A DNA stretch of 64,000 nucleotides from Brevundimonas viscosa (GTDB lineage: Bacteria; Pseudomonadota; Alphaproteobacteria; Caulobacterales; Caulobacteraceae): the NCBI RefSeq assembly GCF_900116065.1, contig NZ_FOZV01000006.1, forward strand, positions 106,535 to 170,534, written 5' to 3'. This document shows positions 1-8,412 of the stretch, piece by piece. Made by a program: the position numbers and the translations under genes. Numbering within the stretch: position 1 is the stretch's first letter; each line of letters begins with the position of its first letter. The notes under the pieces are model-generated. The model saw only the letters and a program-made list of their open reading frames with translations, had not been told where the DNA came from and made no database searches.

Positions 1-146
1 CCGGGTTCAGTCCGTTCCACGATGGTTCCCGAAGCGGCGGCCGGACCGGTTGTCCGCACCCTTTGGCGTTCCGCGCCGGGACCGAAGCCCTGGAAAGCGG
101 CGGCGTATAGGGGAAAAGCCGGCGGCGGGCAAGGCGGGCGGCGGGA
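1..146. other. no gene seen
   Basis: This GC-rich edge lies downstream of the carboxypeptidase gene. Open frames here are antisense extensions with no start signal or recognisable protein. I see no clear terminator. Confidence 0.5.
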
Positions 147-1523
147 TTACTCCGGCCGCACCACCATGCAGGTCACCCGACGTTCGGCGAGCGCAGCGCA
201 GGCGGCCTGGGCGGTGGCTTCGGTCATGCCGGTGAAACGGGACCGGTACCAGCCGGAGGCGTTCTGCACGGTGCGCTCGGCGTTGGCGAACTGGCCGCGG
301 AAGCGGCGGTTGACCTCGGTCAGCCAGTCGCGCGCCACAGCCTCGTCGCGGAAGGCGCCCACCTGGACCATCCAGCCGTCGTCGGTCTGGCGCGGGGCCG
401 GGCGCGTCGTCCGGGTCGGGGCCGCCGGGGCGCCGTTCAGCGCGGCGGTGACGTCCGAGGCGGCGGCGTCGGCGCGCAACAGGGCGGCCACGGTGCGGGT
501 CTCGGCCGGAGCGGGCGCCGGCGTCGCCGGAGTCGAGGGCAGCGAGGCGTAGGTCACGGTGCTCCGGTCCGACTCTTCGCGCTCGAGCGAGGCGTACTGC
601 ACAGGGCCGCCGTTGTCGGAACCGATGCCGAAGCCGCGCTCCTCGAAATACGTCTGGGCGACGCGGATGAGCTGGCCGTTGGCGCGGGCCCGCTCGACCT
701 CGAAGCCGGTGTTCATCAGTTCCGCCACGTGGGCGTTGCGGCTGGCGGTGGTGCGGCCGCCGAGGACGATGGTGATCAGCCGCTTGCCGTCGCGCACGGC
801 CGAGGCCGCGAGGTTGTAGCCGGACGCATTGGTGTAGCCGGTCTTCATCCCGTCGTAGCCGAGCCCGGTGCGCAGCAGGCCGTTGGTGTTGCGGTACTCG
901 CGACCCTGGTAGACCCAGTCGTGCATGCCGAAATAGCGGTAGTACTGGGGATAGTCGCGCATCACCGCCCGCGCGAGAATGGCCAGGTCGCGCGCCGAGG
1001 TCAGCTGTCGCGCGTCGGGAAGGCCATTCGGGTTGACGTAGCGGGTCTGGGTCATCCCCAGCTCCCGGGCCTTCAGCGTCATCTGCGCGGCGAAGCGCTC
1101 CTGCGAGCCGCCGACGTGCTCGGCGATGGCCACCGCCATGTCGTTGGCGCTGCGCACGGCGGTCGCCTTCATGGCGTCGTCGAGGGTGATGGTCTGGCCC
1201 GCCGCGAGGCCGAGCTTCGACGGCGGCTGGCTCGCCGCGTGGGGCGACACGGTGATGACGTCGTCCGGCTTGACCCGACCCTCGGCCAAGGCCTCGAAGG
1301 CGAGGTAGAGGGTCATCACCTTGGTGATCGAGGCCGGATAGCGCCGGCTGTCGGCGTGGCGGGCGAACAGCACCTCGCCGCTCTCGGCGTCGACCACGAT
1401 GGCGGCGTAGCGGAGATTGTCGGACGACTGCGCGACCAGCGACGGCGTGCTCGGAACCAGCGCCAGAGAGGCGATCAGGATCAGGGTGACGAATCCGCGA
1501 CGGATCAGTGCAGTCATCGGCAA
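147..1523 (-). CDS. D-alanyl-D-alanine carboxypeptidase (S11) with C-terminal SPOR domain
   Basis: A 458-aa periplasmic penicillin-binding protein that would trim the terminal D-Ala from peptidoglycan stem peptides. A hydrophobic signal segment spans about residues 9-31. The three active-site motifs of family S11 are present: SxxK at S65-ITK68, SxN at S125-A-N127 and KTG at 227-229. A low-complexity Ala/Pro/Thr linker (about 320-375) leads to a C-terminal SPOR domain (from about residue 377, motif WMVQVGAF), which binds denuded septal glycan, so a role at the division site is likely. Carboxypeptidases with SPOR tails are common in alphaproteobacteria. A second ATG two codons downstream is an equally possible start. 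The gene is divergent from the phasin gene. Confidence 0.93.
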   Translation of the reverse strand: MPMTALIRRGFVTLILIASLALVPSTPSLVAQSSDNLRYAAIVVDAESGEVLFARHADSRRYPASITKVMTLYLAFEALAEGRVKPDDVITVSPHAASQPPSKLGLAAGQTITLDDAMKATAVRSANDMAVAIAEHVGGSQERFAAQMTLKARELGMTQTRYVNPNGLPDARQLTSARDLAILARAVMRDYPQYYRYFGMHDWVYQGREYRNTNGLLRTGLGYDGMKTGYTNASGYNLAASAVRDGKRLITIVLGGRTTASRNAHVAELMNTGFEVERARANGQLIRVAQTYFEERGFGIGSDNGGPVQYASLEREESDRSTVTYASLPSTPATPAPAPAETRTVAALLRADAAASDVTAALNGAPAAPTRTTRPAPRQTDDGWMVQVGAFRDEAVARDWLTEVNRRFRGQFANAERTVQNASGWYRSRFTGMTEATAQAACAALAERRVTCMVVRPE

Positions 1524-1659
1524 AGCGCAGGCCTCGTAACTGTGGCGCGACGGCGGCCCCCCGGCGCGACGCTGATCAAAAACGTAACATGCGTCCCCGG
1601 GGTTTCATGAGGGTAAACAGGGCGTCAACGGATTTGTGAAGCCGGTTCGCCCTACAGGC

Positions 1660-1747
1660 GCAGCGAGCATGTTGCGCTGCACAATATTTCTTGACCTTTG
1701 TTCGCACATGCACCATATGTCGGCTGTCGCAGCGGAAACCTGCTGCG
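1660..1747 (+). promoter_or_regulatory. candidate PhaR-type operator region upstream of phasin
   Basis: Three CTGC/GCAG dyads surround the predicted phasin promoter: GCAGCG-N9-CGCTGC (1660-1680), the near-palindrome TTGCGCTGCACAA (1672-1684) and CGCAGC-N8-GCTGCG (1728-1747). PhaR repressors of phasin genes are known to bind TGC-rich CTGC/GCAG dyads, so this position fits. The assignment is inferred from pattern and location; no phaR gene is in the window. Confidence 0.4.
1691..1719 (+). promoter_or_regulatory. candidate housekeeping promoter for phasin
   Basis: TTGACC (1691-1696), a 17-bp spacer and CATATG (1714-1719). The same -35 hexamer and spacing occur upstream of tig and of the DUF2239 gene, which supports the call. 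Transcription would start about 70 nt before the ATG at 1795. Confidence 0.4.
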
Positions 1748-1794
1748 GAACGATCACAAGCGGCCAAGCCGCGACAGGTTCAGGAGAGACTCCC

Positions 1795-2274
1795 ATGGCC
1801 GACAGCGCCGAAACCGTGAAGAAGACCGCCGACACCGCCAAGGTCGCCGCCGACAAGGTCCAGGCCCAGGCCGAGAAGATCCAGGCCGCCGGCGCCCAGG
1901 CGTTCCGCGAAGGCGTCGACAAGTCCGTCGCCGGCCTCGCCGAACTGAACGCCGAGGGCAAGAAGAACCTCGAGGCGCTGGTCGCCTCGGCCACCGCCGC
2001 CCAGAAGGGCGCCGAGGCGATCTCGGCCCAGACCCTCGCTTACGGCAAGAAGAGCTGGGAAGACGGCGTCGCCGCCGCCCAGTCGCTGGCCGCCGCCCGC
2101 TCGGTGCAGGAACTGGTCGAGCTGCAGACCTCGTGGGCCAAGACCGCCGCCGAGAGCTACCTCGCGGAAGTCACCCGCATGACCGACGTCTTCACCGCCT
2201 CGGTGAAGGACAGCTTCAAGCCGATCAACGAGCGGGTCACCGCCTCGGTCGAGAAGTTCCAGGCCGCCCGCTAA
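1795..2274 (+). CDS. phasin family protein
   Basis: A 159-aa protein, almost entirely predicted amphipathic helix, rich in Ala, Lys, Glu and Gln, matching the phasin_2 family that coats polyhydroxyalkanoate granules. The first 70 residues are heptad-like with many AAxK steps, and the middle carries the WEDGVAAAQSL and VQELVELQTSWAK segments typical of the family. The ATG at 1795 is chosen because AGGAGAG stands 6-7 nt upstream; the open frame extends to 1636 but that part has no phasin character. It is a single gene with its own terminator. TGC-rich dyads upstream suggest control by a PhaR-type repressor. Confidence 0.88.
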   Translation: MADSAETVKKTADTAKVAADKVQAQAEKIQAAGAQAFREGVDKSVAGLAELNAEGKKNLEALVASATAAQKGAEAISAQTLAYGKKSWEDGVAAAQSLAAARSVQELVELQTSWAKTAAESYLAEVTRMTDVFTASVKDSFKPINERVTASVEKFQAAR

Positions 2275-2300
2275 GGCGTCCCGCTTCTTCACAGCGAACG

Positions 2301-2335
2301 AAGGGCCTCCGGGAGCGATCCCGGGGGCCTTTTTC
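2301..2335 (+). terminator. intrinsic terminator after phasin
   Basis: A GC-rich hairpin (GGCCTCCGGG / CCCGGGGGCC, loop AGCGAT) followed by TTTTT at 2330-2334. Confidence 0.85.
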
Positions 2336-2338
2336 GCG

Positions 2339-2689
2339 TCAGTCGTCGGCGGCCGGGTGCAGGTTCAGGTGCAGCCAGCGAAGGGCCGGCAGGAAGGCGG
2401 CCCCGTGGAGGCGCCCGTCCCAGACGGCGAACCGCTCGCCACCTTCGCCTTCGGCGCGCCATCCCTGGGCGAGATCCGCCAGCAGGGCCTCGAAGGCGGC
2501 GGCCGGCCGCGCGGCGTCGAGGTCCAGCCAGACCCCGTACTGGTCCTCGAACTTGTTGTAGGGCCTCACCCGGCATTCCCGCACGGCGGCCACGGAGCCG
2601 ATCCGCCGGATCAGCGACTCCGCGGATTGCAGCGTCTGCGGGTATCCGTCGGCGGCGACATAGGCCTGGAGGAAGAGGCGCCGGTCCAT
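2339..2689 (-). CDS. conserved hypothetical protein, small
   Basis: A soluble 116-aa protein with no signal peptide or membrane segment and no function I recognise. It begins [20 protein letters not shown] and contains a central [19 protein letters not shown] stretch and a Trp-rich C-terminus. The open frame extends to 2812, but the ATG at 2689 is preferred because a longer form would overlap the start of clpS on the other strand and its extra residues look non-coding. It is convergent with the phasin gene and divergent from clpS. Confidence 0.6.
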   Translation of the reverse strand: MDRRLFLQAYVAADGYPQTLQSAESLIRRIGSVAAVRECRVRPYNKFEDQYGVWLDLDAARPAAAFEALLADLAQGWRAEGEGGERFAVWDGRLHGAAFLPALRWLHLNLHPAADD

Positions 2690-2799
2690 GGCGAAAGTCT
2701 GTGCGCCGTCGTCGCCGTAACGCAAGCTGTGACTGGACGGACCTCGCAAAGCGTTCGACAGTTTCCTATCTGTCCATCCGACTTCCAACCGGACAACGA

Positions 2800-3132
2800 A
2801 TGCCGCCGTCACGTAAGGTCGGTGATCCCGTCGGGGCCCCCGGGGCCGCCACGATCACCGAGACAAAGCCGAAGCTTCAGAGGCCCTCGCTCTATCGGGT
2901 GCTGATCCTGAACGACGACTACACGCCGATGGAATTCGTCGTCTACGTGCTGGAGCGGTTCTTCCAGAAGAGCCGCGAGGACGCCACCCGCATCATGCTG
3001 CACGTGCACCAGCACGGTGTCGGCGTGTGCGGCGTGTTCACCTACGAGGTGGCCGAGACCAAGGTCGCCCAGGTGGTCGAGACGGCGCGTCGCCACCAGC
3101 ACCCCCTGCAATGCACGATGGAAAAGGACTGA
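2800..3132 (+). CDS. clpS: ATP-dependent Clp protease adaptor ClpS
   Basis: A 110-aa N-end-rule adaptor that delivers proteins with bulky N-terminal residues to ClpAP. A flexible tail of about 30 residues precedes the conserved core: [18 protein letters not shown] (the [10 protein letters not shown] motif that contacts the N-degron), then [32 protein letters not shown] and the C-terminal [11 protein letters not shown]. The ATG at 2800 gives the usual length; the upstream frame runs into the promoter region. It lies 7 bp before clpA, so the two are almost certainly co-transcribed. Length and motifs are fully typical. Confidence 0.97.
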   Translation: MPPSRKVGDPVGAPGAATITETKPKLQRPSLYRVLILNDDYTPMEFVVYVLERFFQKSREDATRIMLHVHQHGVGVCGVFTYEVAETKVAQVVETARRHQHPLQCTMEKD

Positions 3133-3139
3133 GAGGATC

Positions 3140-5449
3140 ATGCCCTCGTTTTCCCGTCCTCTCGAAGAGACCCTGCACCGGGCGGTGCACTACGCCAACG
3201 AGCGCCGGCACGAGTACGCCACGCTCGAGCACCTGCTGCTGGCCCTCGTCGACGATCCGGACGCGGCCAATGTGATGACCGCCTGCAATGTCGACCTGGT
3301 CGCGCTGAAGACGGCGCTGACGCTTTATGTCGACACCGACCTGGCGGCGCTGGCCACCTCGGACGGCGACGACGCCAAGCCGACGGCGGGCTTCCAGCGC
3401 GTGATCCAGCGCGCCGTGATCCATGTCCAGTCCTCGGGCCGGGAGGAGGTCACCGGCGCCAATGTGCTGGTGGCCATCTTCAGCGAGCGCGAGAGCCATG
3501 CCGCCTACTTCCTGCAGGAGCAGGACATGACGCGGTACGATGCGGTCAACTTCATCGCCCACGGCATCGCCAAGAAGCCGGGGGCCGGCGAGACGCGGCC
3601 CGCCAAGGCCGGCGGCAGCCCCGAAGACGCCGAGGACGCGGCCGCGACCAAGACCGGCGGCGAGGCCCTGGAGGCGTATTGCGTCGACCTGAACGCCAAG
3701 GCCCGCGAGGGCCGGATCGATCCGCTGATCGGGCGTCACGCCGAGGTCGAGCGCTCGATCCAGATCCTGTGCCGGCGGACCAAGAACAATCCGCTGCTGG
3801 TCGGCGATCCGGGGGTCGGCAAGACGGCCATCGCCGAAGGGCTGGCCCGCAAGATCGTCAAGGGCGAGGTGCCGGACGTCCTGAAGAACGCCACCATCTA
3901 CAGCCTCGACATGGGGGCCCTGCTGGCCGGGACCCGCTATCGCGGCGACTTCGAGGAGCGGCTGAAACAGGTCGTCAAGGAGCTGGAGCAGCACGACGAC
4001 GCGGTGCTGTTCATCGATGAGATCCATACGGTGATCGGCGCCGGGGCGACCTCGGGCGGGGCGATGGACGCCTCCAACCTGCTGAAGCCGGCGCTGGCCT
4101 CGGGCAGCCTGCGCTGCATGGGCTCGACCACCTACAAGGAATACCGCCAGCACTTCGAGAAGGACCGGGCCCTGGCCCGCCGCTTCCAGAAGATCGACGT
4201 CAACGAGCCGACCGTCGACGACACCATCCGCATCCTCAAGGGGCTGAAGACCTCCTACGAGGGCCACCACAAGCTGCGCTACACCGACGCGGCGATCCGT
4301 ACGGCGGTGGAGCTGTCGGCGCGGTACATGACCGACCGCAAGCTGCCGGACAAGGCGATCGACGTGATCGACGAGGCGGGGGCGTCGCAGATGCTGCTGC
4401 CGGAGTCGAAGCGGAAGAAGGTCATCGGCCAGAAGGAGGTCGAGGCCGTCATCGCCAAGATGGCGCGCATCCCGCCGAAGTCGGTGTCCAAGTCCGACAC
4501 CGAGGCGCTGCGCGAGCTGCAGGCCGACCTGAACCGGGTGGTGTTCGGCCAGGAATCGGCGATCGAGCAGGTTTCGGCGGCGATGAAGCTGGCCCGCGCC
4601 GGGCTGCGCGACCCGCAGAAGCCGATCGGCGCCTTCCTGTTCTCCGGCCCGACCGGCGTCGGCAAGACCGAGGTGGCCAAGCAGCTGGCGGCGACGCTGG
4701 GCATCGAGATGCTGCGCTTCGACATGTCCGAGTACATGGAGCGGCACACCGTCAGCCGGCTGATCGGCGCGCCTCCGGGCTATGTCGGCCACGACCAGGG
4801 CGGCCTGCTGACCGACGCCGTCGACCAGCACCCTCACGCCGTGGTGCTGCTGGACGAGATCGAGAAGGCCCACCCGGACGTCTACAACATCCTGCTGCAG
4901 GTGATGGACAACGGCCAGCTGACCGACGCGGTCGGCAAGAAGGTCGACTTCCGGAACGTCATCCTGATCATGACCACCAACGCCGGCGCGGCCGACAATG
5001 CGCGGGCGGCGATCGGCTTCGGCCGGGGCAAGGTCGAGGGCGAGGACGAGAAGGCCATCCAGCGGCTGTTCGCGCCCGAGTTCCGCAACCGTCTGGACGC
5101 GATCGTGGCATTCAAGGCGCTGGACGCCGAGACCATCCGCTCGGTGGTGACCAAGTTCGTGCTGCAGCTGGAGGCCCAGCTGGCGGACCGCAACATCACC
5201 ATCGAACTGACCGACGAGGCCAACGACTGGCTGGCCAAGAACGGCTTCGACGAGCTGTACGGCGCGCGTCCGCTGGCGCGGGTCATCCAGGAGCACATCA
5301 AGAAGCCGCTGGCCGACGACATCCTGTTCGGGCGTCTGACCCGCGGCGGGCATGTGAAGGTCGAGCTGAAGGACGGCAAGATCGCCTTCGACGTCACCGG
5401 GCCTTCCGGAGCGCCGGTGAAGGAGCCGGCGGACGAAGCCGCGGGCTGA
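3140..5449 (+). CDS. clpA: ATP-dependent Clp protease ATP-binding subunit ClpA
   Basis: A 769-aa double AAA+ unfoldase that feeds ClpP. The N-terminal repeat domain starts at [19 protein letters not shown]-1 has Walker A GDPGVGKT at 222-229 and Walker [12 protein letters not shown]-2 has GPTGVGKT at 503-510 and [12 protein letters not shown], followed by the C-terminal small domain. The length matches ClpA and there is no long middle coiled coil as in ClpB. The ATG at 3140 follows GAGAGGATC and lies 7 bp after clpS; the open frame extends upstream inside clpS but that part is antisense-like noise. The protease partner clpP is 23 kb away. Confidence 0.97.
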   Translation: MPSFSRPLEETLHRAVHYANERRHEYATLEHLLLALVDDPDAANVMTACNVDLVALKTALTLYVDTDLAALATSDGDDAKPTAGFQRVIQRAVIHVQSSGREEVTGANVLVAIFSERESHAAYFLQEQDMTRYDAVNFIAHGIAKKPGAGETRPAKAGGSPEDAEDAAATKTGGEALEAYCVDLNAKAREGRIDPLIGRHAEVERSIQILCRRTKNNPLLVGDPGVGKTAIAEGLARKIVKGEVPDVLKNATIYSLDMGALLAGTRYRGDFEERLKQVVKELEQHDDAVLFIDEIHTVIGAGATSGGAMDASNLLKPALASGSLRCMGSTTYKEYRQHFEKDRALARRFQKIDVNEPTVDDTIRILKGLKTSYEGHHKLRYTDAAIRTAVELSARYMTDRKLPDKAIDVIDEAGASQMLLPESKRKKVIGQKEVEAVIAKMARIPPKSVSKSDTEALRELQADLNRVVFGQESAIEQVSAAMKLARAGLRDPQKPIGAFLFSGPTGVGKTEVAKQLAATLGIEMLRFDMSEYMERHTVSRLIGAPPGYVGHDQGGLLTDAVDQHPHAVVLLDEIEKAHPDVYNILLQVMDNGQLTDAVGKKVDFRNVILIMTTNAGAADNARAAIGFGRGKVEGEDEKAIQRLFAPEFRNRLDAIVAFKALDAETIRSVVTKFVLQLEAQLADRNITIELTDEANDWLAKNGFDELYGARPLARVIQEHIKKPLADDILFGRLTRGGHVKVELKDGKIAFDVTGPSGAPVKEPADEAAG

Positions 5450-5471
5450 GGCTCCCGCAGCGCAAACGAAC

Positions 5472-5505
5472 AGGCCCCCGGAGTCGCCTCCGGGGCCCTT
5501 TTTTC
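5472..5505 (+). terminator. intrinsic terminator after clpA
   Basis: Stem GGCCCCCGGAG / CTCCGGGGCCC with loop TCGC and a run of six T. Confidence 0.87.
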
Positions 5506-5525
5506 TCGCCGGAGGGCGCGGGCGG

Positions 5526-5831
5526 TCAGCGGCGGCGGCCGGCCCCGGCCAGCAGGATGGCCAGGCCGGCGACGATGCCGGTGGTCAGCAGCGGCTTGCG
5601 ACGGGCGAAGTCGAGGCCGGTGCGGGCATGGGCGCGATACTGCTCCGGCGCCTTCTCGACCAGGCCGTCGAGGCCGTCGATGACCCGGCCGTAGGCCTGC
5701 TGGGCCTGACCCTTGGCCTGCCTGAGGCGGCCCTCGATCTGCATCTTCGTATCGCCGGCGAAGCGGCCGGAGGCGGCCTGCACCTTGCCTTCCATCTCGT
5801 TGGCGACGCCTTCGATGCGCTGATCGGTCAT
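5526..5831 (-). CDS. CsbD family stress protein with C-terminal membrane segment
   Basis: A 101-aa protein. Residues 1-50 show the CsbD signature: MTDQRIEGVANEMEGKVQ, then the gly/ala-rich GRLRQAKGQAQQAYGRV. The C-terminal half carries a hydrophobic span (about 80-97, TTGIVAGLAILLAGAG) ending in Arg residues, so it is probably anchored in the inner membrane like ElaB/YqjD-type proteins. CsbD proteins are general-stress markers but their biochemical role is unknown. The start at 5831 follows GGGAGC, and the longer frame to 6539 is antisense to the DUF2239 gene. An EcfG-like promoter match lies at 5877-5901. Confidence 0.85.
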   Translation of the reverse strand: MTDQRIEGVANEMEGKVQAASGRFAGDTKMQIEGRLRQAKGQAQQAYGRVIDGLDGLVEKAPEQYRAHARTGLDFARRKPLLTTGIVAGLAILLAGAGRRR

Positions 5832-5876
5832 GGGGGGAGCTCCCGCTATGGAGGTGAGGGGTTGGATTGCTCCACT

Positions 5877-5901
5877 AGCGCGGAGGAGGCCGGGCGGTTC
5901 C
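5877..5901 (-). promoter_or_regulatory. weak EcfG-type promoter match upstream of csbD
   Basis: On the minus strand: GGAAC (5901-5897), 16 bp, CGCT (5880-5877). This is one base off the EcfG consensus GGAAC-N16-CGTT. It would give a leader of about 40 nt to the CsbD gene. It is a short motif with one mismatch, supported mainly by the target being a general-stress gene. Confidence 0.35.
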
Positions 5902-5953
5902 GGACGCGGGGCGCGTCGCGCGGTCGCGGGCCCTGGTTTTTGTCCGGGTGATA

Positions 5954-5983
5954 TTGACCGACCAGGTTTCGTCCGGGTATTAC
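5954..5983 (+). promoter_or_regulatory. candidate promoter for the DUF2239 gene
   Basis: TTGACC (5954-5959) followed after 17-18 bp by GTATTA/TATTAC (5977-5983). It predicts a leader of roughly 125 nt that includes a tandem 9-bp repeat (CCAAACCTG twice, 6011-6028) and a perfect dyad CATATCG-GT-CGATATG (6052-6067). Confidence 0.4.
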
Positions 5984-6114
5984 CGCCGCGGTTGGCGCGA
6001 TTTCGGGGCGCCAAACCTGCCAAACCTGCCAGATCCACCCGATCGACAGGGCATATCGGTCGATATGGGGGCCCGCCCCGTCGGCGCCAGGGGCCCGAGC
6101 GAGGAGAGAGTTCC

Positions 6115-6693
6115 ATGACCGTCCGCGCCGATCTCCCGGTCGTGTCCTTCCTCGGCGACCGCCGCGTCGCCGCGGGGGCGCTCGGCGAGGTCCTGCCGCT
6201 CATCCGCGAGGCCTTGCGCAAGGCCGGCCGGGAGCCCCTGACCTTCGACCGGACCACGGGCAAGGCGGTCGACCTCGACCTGCGCGGAACCCTGGAGGAG
6301 GCGCGGGGCCGGCTGGCCGCGCCGCCGGCGCCGGAGAAGCGCGGGCCGGGGCGGCCGAAGCTGGGAGTGACGGCGCGCGAGGTCACGCTGCTGCCGCGCC
6401 ACTGGGACTGGCTGTCGGCCCAGCCGGGCGGCGCCTCGGTGGCTCTGCGCAAGCTGGTCGAGACGCAGATGAAGGACGGGGAGGGGCCGGAGCGGGCGCG
6501 GCGGGCGAAGGAGGCGACGTATCGCTTCATCACCGCCATGGCCGGGGACCGGCCGGGCTATGAGGAGGCGACGCGCTGGCTGTTCGCCGGCGACTGGACG
6601 GCCTTCGACGCGGCGGTGGAGGGCTGGCCCGAGGACGTGCGCGAGACGGCGCGGGCGATGGCGGCGGGGGCGTGGCGGAACGGGGCGGGGTGA
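6115..6693 (+). CDS. DUF2239 family protein
   Basis: A 192-aa soluble protein of unknown function. The N-terminal part (1-70) includes VSFLGDRRVAAG and VDLDLRGT. The best conserved block is GRPKLGVTAREVTLLPRHWDWLSAQPGGASVALR (about 82-115), the hallmark of DUF2239. The C-terminus is helical and Trp-rich. The ATG at 6115 follows GAGGAG at 6101-6106, and the frame extends far upstream without a start signal. Its long leader with a perfect dyad hints at specific regulation. No function can be assigned. Confidence 0.85.
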   Translation: MTVRADLPVVSFLGDRRVAAGALGEVLPLIREALRKAGREPLTFDRTTGKAVDLDLRGTLEEARGRLAAPPAPEKRGPGRPKLGVTAREVTLLPRHWDWLSAQPGGASVALRKLVETQMKDGEGPERARRAKEATYRFITAMAGDRPGYEEATRWLFAGDWTAFDAAVEGWPEDVRETARAMAAGAWRNGAG

Positions 6694-6708
6694 GGCCGCT
6701 CAGACGAA

Positions 6709-6762
6709 CCTTCTCCCCTTGCGGGAGAAGGTGGCCGCGCAGCGGCCGGATGAGGGGTCGCG
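6709..6762 (+). repeat. dispersed palindromic repeat, left copy
   Basis: A CTTCTCCC/GGGAGAAGG hairpin is followed by GTGGCC-GCGCAGC-GGCC and GGATGAGGGGTCGC. The same unit appears inverted at 7223-7279, so the DUF559 gene lies between two head-to-head copies. Such units are scattered in many alphaproteobacterial genomes. Confidence 0.8.
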
Positions 6763-6806
6763 CCGCTCCCTCGACAGAAAGCAGTTTTGAGCGCAGCGTG
6801 CAACCT

Positions 6807-7160
6807 ATGGGCGATTGGCTTCGTCAGCGGGCGAGAGAGATGCGCCGCGAACCGGCCGTCTACGAGCGCCGGCTGTGGAAGCTGCTGCGCGACCGGCGCC
6901 TGGTCGGTCTCAAGTTCCGGCGTCAGCTCGTGTTCGAGGATGGACCGTACATCGCGGACTTCATCTGCTTCCGCCACAGGCTGATCGTGGAGGCGGACGG
7001 GCCGCGGCACGATCCCGAGCGGGACGCGGAGCGGGATGCGTGGCTGCGAGGTCAGGGGTTTCGCGTGCTGCGGTTCGCCAATCAGGTGATCGAGACGCGG
7101 GGACATGAGGTCGTCGCGGCGATCCTTGCGGCTGCCGAGGCGAACGTCGACCGCAACTGA
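6807..7160 (+). CDS. DUF559 endonuclease-like protein
   Basis: A 117-aa protein of the DUF559 family, related to Vsr/very-short-patch endonucleases (PD-(D/E)XK-like fold). Visible features are AREMRREPAVYERRLWKLLRDRRL, KFRRQLVFEDGPYIADFICFRHRLIVEADG with the acidic D and E expected of the catalytic core, and the C-terminal RVLRFANQVI. The ATG at 6807 starts the conserved region; the open frame upstream runs through a repeat. No partner methylase or restriction gene is adjacent. Inverted copies of a dispersed repeat bracket it, which fits a small mobile or selfish unit. Activity is not known for this family. Confidence 0.8.
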   Translation: MGDWLRQRAREMRREPAVYERRLWKLLRDRRLVGLKFRRQLVFEDGPYIADFICFRHRLIVEADGPRHDPERDAERDAWLRGQGFRVLRFANQVIETRGHEVVAAILAAAEANVDRN

Positions 7161-7222
7161 TCCGTCTTTGGAGAGCCGGTTTACGGGAGGGAGGCCAGAG
7201 GTCTTCTGCGGTCGTTACTGGT

Positions 7223-7279
7223 GCGACCCCTCATCCGACCCCGCTTCGCGGGGCCACCTTCTCCCCCAAGGGGAGAAGG
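7223..7279 (-). repeat. dispersed palindromic repeat, right inverted copy
   Basis: Read on the minus strand it gives CCTTCTCCCC-TTGG-GGGAGAAGG, then GTGGCC with a GC arm, then GGATGAGGGGTCGC, matching 6709-6762 except in the variable loop of the second arm. It also lies just past the 3' end of cobS, where the hairpins could end transcription. Confidence 0.8.
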
Positions 7280-7282
7280 ATT

Positions 7283-8287
7283 TCATCCCACCTTCACCCG
7301 CGTCGCCGCCTCCGGGAGATCCTCCCCGAACGCCCGCTGGTAGAACTCCGCGATGGTCGGGCGCTCCAGCTCGTCGCACTTGTTGAGGAAGGTGAGCCGG
7401 AAGCCGAGGGCCACGTCGCCGCCGAAGATGATGGCGTTCTGGGCCCAGGTGATCACCGTCCGCGGCGACATCACGGTGGAGATGTCGCCGTTCATGAAGG
7501 CGTTGCGGGTCATGTCGGCGACGCGGACCATGGCGGCGATGCGGCGCTTGCCCTCGGCGTCGTTCCACTCGGGCACCTTGGCGGCCACGATCTCGGCCTC
7601 GACGTCGTGGTCGAGGTAGTTGAGCGTGGTGACGATGTTCCAGCGGTCCATCTGACCCTGGTTGATCTGCTGGGTGCCGTGATAGAGGCCCGAGGTGTCG
7701 CCGAGGCCGATGGTGTTGGTCGTCGAGAACAGGCGGAACCAGCGGTTCGGGCGGATGACGCGGTTCTGGTCGAGCAGGGTCAGGCGGCCCTGGGCCTCGA
7801 GCACGCGCTGGATCACGAACATCACATCGGGCCGGCCGGCGTCGTATTCGTCGAAGACGAGGGCGATCGGGCGCTGCAGGGCCCAGGGCAGCATGCCCTC
7901 GCGGAACTCGGTGACCTGCTTGCCTTCCTTGAAGACGATGGCGTCCTTGCCGACCAGGTCGATGCGGCTGACGTGGCTGTCGAGGTTGACGCGCACCAGC
8001 GGCCAGTTGAGGCGGGCGGCGACCTGCTCGATGTGCGTCGACTTGCCGGTGCCGTGATAGCCCTGGACCATCACGCGGCGGTCGAAGGCGAAGCCGGCGC
8101 AGATGGCCAGCGTCGTCTGCGGATCGAACCGGTAGGCGTCGTCGATGTCCGGCACGTGGCTGTCGCGCGTGTCGAAGGCCGGCACGACCATGTCGGAATC
8201 GACCCCGAACATCTCGCGCACGCTCACCTTGCGGTGGGGTTCGAGGGTCAGCAGCGGGTCGGGGGTCGAGTCGAGGGGGGAGGTCAT
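7283..8287 (-). CDS. cobS: cobaltochelatase subunit CobS
   Basis: A 334-aa AAA+ subunit of the aerobic cobaltochelatase that, with CobT and CobN, inserts cobalt into hydrogenobyrinic acid a,c-diamide. An N-terminal CobS leader ([18 protein letters not shown]) precedes Walker A GYHGTGKS at 76-83, then [11 protein letters not shown] (Walker B), RLFSTTNT (sensor 1) and a C-terminal helical lid. The length is typical. In related alphaproteobacteria the order is often bolA, dnaJ, cobS, cobT. Here cobT is not next to it: a DUF559 gene and repeats occupy the 3' side, and an efflux cassette separates cobS from the J-domain gene. Confidence 0.95.
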   Translation of the reverse strand: MTSPLDSTPDPLLTLEPHRKVSVREMFGVDSDMVVPAFDTRDSHVPDIDDAYRFDPQTTLAICAGFAFDRRVMVQGYHGTGKSTHIEQVAARLNWPLVRVNLDSHVSRIDLVGKDAIVFKEGKQVTEFREGMLPWALQRPIALVFDEYDAGRPDVMFVIQRVLEAQGRLTLLDQNRVIRPNRWFRLFSTTNTIGLGDTSGLYHGTQQINQGQMDRWNIVTTLNYLDHDVEAEIVAAKVPEWNDAEGKRRIAAMVRVADMTRNAFMNGDISTVMSPRTVITWAQNAIIFGGDVALGFRLTFLNKCDELERPTIAEFYQRAFGEDLPEAATRVKVG

Positions 8288-8381
8288 GGCCGCACACTTA
8301 AGAGCGCGGCGGCGCGGGGTCCAGCGGCAGGGCGGGCGGTGTGAAAGAACGCCGCTTTACAGTTCTCGCCCGCGAGCGTAA

Positions 8382-8399
8382 TAACTGACCAGTCAGTTA
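8382..8399 (+). promoter_or_regulatory. TetR operator
   Basis: A perfect dyad TAACTGAC-CA-GTCAGTTA ends 13 bp before the tetR ATG. The ACTGAC/GTCAGT half-sites are typical of AcrR/TetR autorepressors of efflux operons. It would repress the whole 8413-12136 cassette. Confidence 0.8.
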
Positions 8400-8412
8400 G
8401 CAAGGACGCGCG

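Noticed and set aside
1744..1770. GGAAC at 1747 as an EcfG promoter for phasin
   Set aside because: No CGTT-like element follows at 16-17 bp.
3038..5353. A 771-codon minus-strand frame over clpA
   Set aside because: Same artefact of GC-rich codon use opposite a real gene.
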